Shown here in pieces: positions 6,405-7,715 of a stretch of 7,715 nucleotides of DNA. A program made the translations under genes and the position numbers. Every line of letters starts with the position of its first letter. The stretch's first letter is position 1. Source of the DNA: Limiplasma merdipullorum (GTDB lineage: Bacteria > Bacillota > Clostridia > Christensenellales > Aristaeellaceae); contig DVHQ01000125.1 in the NCBI GenBank assembly GCA_018711955.1, positions 1 to 7,715 on the forward strand, given 5' to 3'. The notes below the pieces were generated by a model. The model did no database searches. It saw only the letters and a list, made by a program, of their open reading frames with translations, and had not been told where the DNA came from.

Positions 6405-7498
6405 AGCTCGCGGGCCAGAATATCGGCGATGTAGCGGCTGGCGTGACCATCGCCGTAGGGATTGACGGCGTGTTCCATCTCGTGGTAGGCGGCAGGGTCG
6501 GTCAGCAGCTCCCGCACGGCGGCATAGATGGTGTTTTCATTCGTTCCCACCAGCTTGAGCGTGCCGGCCACCACCCCCTCGGGGCGCTCGGTGGTATCGC
6601 GCATCACCAGCACGGGCTTGCCAAGCGCCGGAGCCTCCTCCTGGATGCCGCCGCTGTCGGTCATGATGAGATAAGCGTGGGCCATCACATTGTGAAAATC
6701 CAGCACGTCCAGCGGCTCAATCATGTGGATGCGCTCCTGGCCGCCGAAGCAGGCGCGGGCCATTTCCCGCACTGCAGGATTCTTGTGCATGGGGTAGATC
6801 ACCTTGATATCGGGCGTTTCATCCACGATGCGGCGAATGGCCCGGAACATCTCCCGCATGGGCTCGCCCAGGTTTTCGCGGCGGTGCGCCGTGAGCAGAA
6901 TGAGCCGGCTGCCGCGGGCCCATTCGATTTCCGGATGGGTGTAATCGCTTCTGACGGTGGTGTCCAGCGCGTCGATCACCGTGTTGCCGGTTACGAAGAT
7001 ATGCTCGGCGGGCTTGCCCTCCTTGAGGAGGTTTTGCCGGCTCAGCTCCGTGGGCGCAAAGTAAAACCGGGCGATGAGATCCACCGCCTGGCGGTTGAAC
7101 TCCTCCGGAAAGGGGGAATACAGGTTGTAGGTCCTCAGCCCTGCTTCCACGTGTCCCACGGGAATCTGAAGATAGAAGCACGCCAGCGCCGTGACAAACG
7201 CAGTGGAGGTATCGCCATGCACCAGCACGACATCGGGCTTTTCCGACTCCAGAATGGCGCGCAGCTTTTCCAGAATGCTCACTGTGACGTCAAAGAGCGT
7301 CTGCTTGTCGCGCATGATGGCCAGGTCGTATTGGGGCGTTACCTGAAAGCATTGTAAAATCTGATCCAGCATTTCCCTGTGCTGGCCGGTGACACATACC
7401 ACCGTTTCAAATTCGGGGCGCCGCTTCAGTTCCAGAACCAGGGGACACATCTTGATCGCCTCCGGCCTGGTGCCGAAGATGAGCATGACCTTTTTCAT
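6401..7498 (-). CDS. mnaA: UDP-N-acetylglucosamine 2-epimerase, non-hydrolysing (MnaA/WecB)
   Basis: A 365-residue cytoplasmic enzyme that interconverts UDP-GlcNAc and UDP-ManNAc, the donor for teichoic-acid linkage units and for pyruvylated or ManNAc-containing wall polymers. Visible marks of this GT-B-like fold: FGTRPEAIKM (8-17); VHGDTSTAF (93-101); GHVEAGLRT (115-123) with the conserved acidic Glu118; FPEEFNRQ (130-137); LLTAHRREN (201-209) with His205; and DSGGIQEEAP (281-290), which holds the UDP ribose-binding Glu pair. The start is ATG 7498, 7 nt after GAGG; ATG 7504 has no room for a ribosome site. These motifs are those of the UDP-GlcNAc epimerase rather than the WbpI branch that acts on the diacetamido-uronate. 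It lies 37 nt after the upstream gene and is probably co-transcribed with it. No terminator is seen after it; the 3' end runs into the opposing gene. Confidence 0.94.
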   Translation of the reverse strand: MKKVMLIFGTRPEAIKMCPLVLELKRRPEFETVVCVTGQHREMLDQILQCFQVTPQYDLAIMRDKQTLFDVTVSILEKLRAILESEKPDVVLVHGDTSTAFVTALACFYLQIPVGHVEAGLRTYNLYSPFPEEFNRQAVDLIARFYFAPTELSRQNLLKEGKPAEHIFVTGNTVIDALDTTVRSDYTHPEIEWARGSRLILLTAHRRENLGEPMREMFRAIRRIVDETPDIKVIYPMHKNPAVREMARACFGGQERIHMIEPLDVLDFHNVMAHAYLIMTDSGGIQEEAPALGKPVLVMRDTTERPEGVVAGTLKLVGTNENTIYAAVRELLTDPAAYHEMEHAVNPYGDGHASRYIADILAREL

Positions 7499-7505
7499 TT
7501 GCATA

Positions 7506-7509
7506 CCTC
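7506..7509 (-). promoter_or_regulatory. Ribosome binding site deciding the mnaA start
   Basis: Minus-strand GAGG, 7 nt before ATG 7498 but only 1 nt before ATG 7504. The downstream ATG, giving MKKVMLIFGTRPEAIKM, is therefore the likely start. Confidence 0.6.
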
Positions 7510-7535
7510 AAATTTGCCGCGCAAGCGGTCCGCGC

Positions 7536-7715
7536 TCATACGCATTCAGTCGTTTCCTGCCACAGTTTCAGCATGCACCGCATACGCGCCTCCGCCTCCC
7601 CGCCCTCCTGGGAGGAGTGGAACGAAACCGCACCGCCCGGTCCGGGAGAGAGGAGGCCTTCCTCCTCCAGACGGCGGCGCAGCTGGCGCGCGGTGCCGAG
7701 GTTGCCGTCGATGAG
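7536..7715 (-). CDS. murI: Probable glutamate racemase, C-terminal 59 codons only
   Basis: The frame is open from the right edge to a TGA at 7538-7536. The first residues read LIDGNLGTARQLRRRLEEEG, followed by LLSPGPGGAVSFHSS. This resembles the end of MurI, where an 'lIDsg..tAr.l...L...gLL' helix leads to a 'GG...f..s' strand and a last helix (here about 39-54). MurI makes D-glutamate from L-glutamate for peptidoglycan. No catalytic cysteine region is in view, so the call rests on this short tail and on the envelope context beside mnaA. The final residues WQETTECV look lineage-specific. The gap to mnaA is 37 nt with no terminator, consistent with one transcript. It could also be another protein with a similar C-terminal helix. 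Confidence 0.55.
   Translation of the reverse strand, partial: LIDGNLGTARQLRRRLEEEGLLSPGPGGAVSFHSSQEGGEAEARMRCMLKLWQETTECV

Noticed and set aside
6032..7357. Plus-strand open frame of 441 codons opposite mnaA
   Set aside because: It overlaps the CmpB-like gene in another frame and is the antisense shadow of mnaA; its product has no recognisable motif.
7511..7535. G+C-rich short repeats between probable murI and mnaA
   Set aside because: The possible stems are about 4 bp and are followed by only three T; no terminator or promoter can be defended.
7650..7667. Inverted repeat GAGGAGG-4 nt-CCTCCTC near the right edge
   Set aside because: It is inside the coding frame (Glu and Leu codons of LEEEGLL) and has no T-run, so it is probably a by-product of codon choice.

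Overview
The window is a compact, G+C-rich stretch of bacterial chromosome. Almost every gene is on the minus strand and preceded by a strong Shine-Dalgarno sequence (AAGGAGG-like). The -10/-35 promoters are sigma-A-like, and the families present (a YpsC-type rRNA methyltransferase, a CmpB-family membrane protein, MnaA, a probable MurI) fit a G+C-rich Firmicute, probably of the class Clostridia. This placement is inferred from gene content and signals only; no marker gene fixes the genus. I see no mobile element, CRISPR array, tRNA, rRNA or riboswitch.

Layout along the minus strand, from high to low coordinates: the last 59 codons of a gene that looks like glutamate racemase (murI), then mnaA (UDP-GlcNAc 2-epimerase). 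mnaA converges on a small plus-strand CmpB-family membrane protein, and their stop codons overlap. That protein is divergent from the rlmL/ypsC-type 23S rRNA methyltransferase, which has its own promoter. A good promoter (TTGACT, 17 nt, TATCAT) overlaps the rlmL stop codon and starts a four-gene operon, wbpA-wbpB-wbpD-wbpE. The operon ends in a clear intrinsic terminator. Directly behind it lies a promoter for a GNAT acetyltransferase that runs off the left edge.

The central operon is the main story. Its four products are the known consecutive enzymes that convert UDP-GlcNAc to UDP-2,3-diacetamido-2,3-dideoxy-D-glucuronate, UDP-GlcNAc(3NAc)A: 6-dehydrogenase, 3-dehydrogenase, 3-aminotransferase, 3-N-acetyltransferase. 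The genes are spaced 26 nt, -4 nt and 0 nt apart, which suggests translational coupling. The usual next enzyme (WbpI, the 2-epimerase giving the manno sugar) and the glycosyltransferases that would use the product are not in the window. The only epimerase nearby is of the MnaA type, normally making UDP-ManNAc for cell-wall polymers. The locus therefore looks like a precursor-supply module for a diacetamido-uronic acid-containing surface glycan, next to other envelope genes. It is a recognisable pathway rather than an undescribed system; the open points are the missing final steps and the host polymer.
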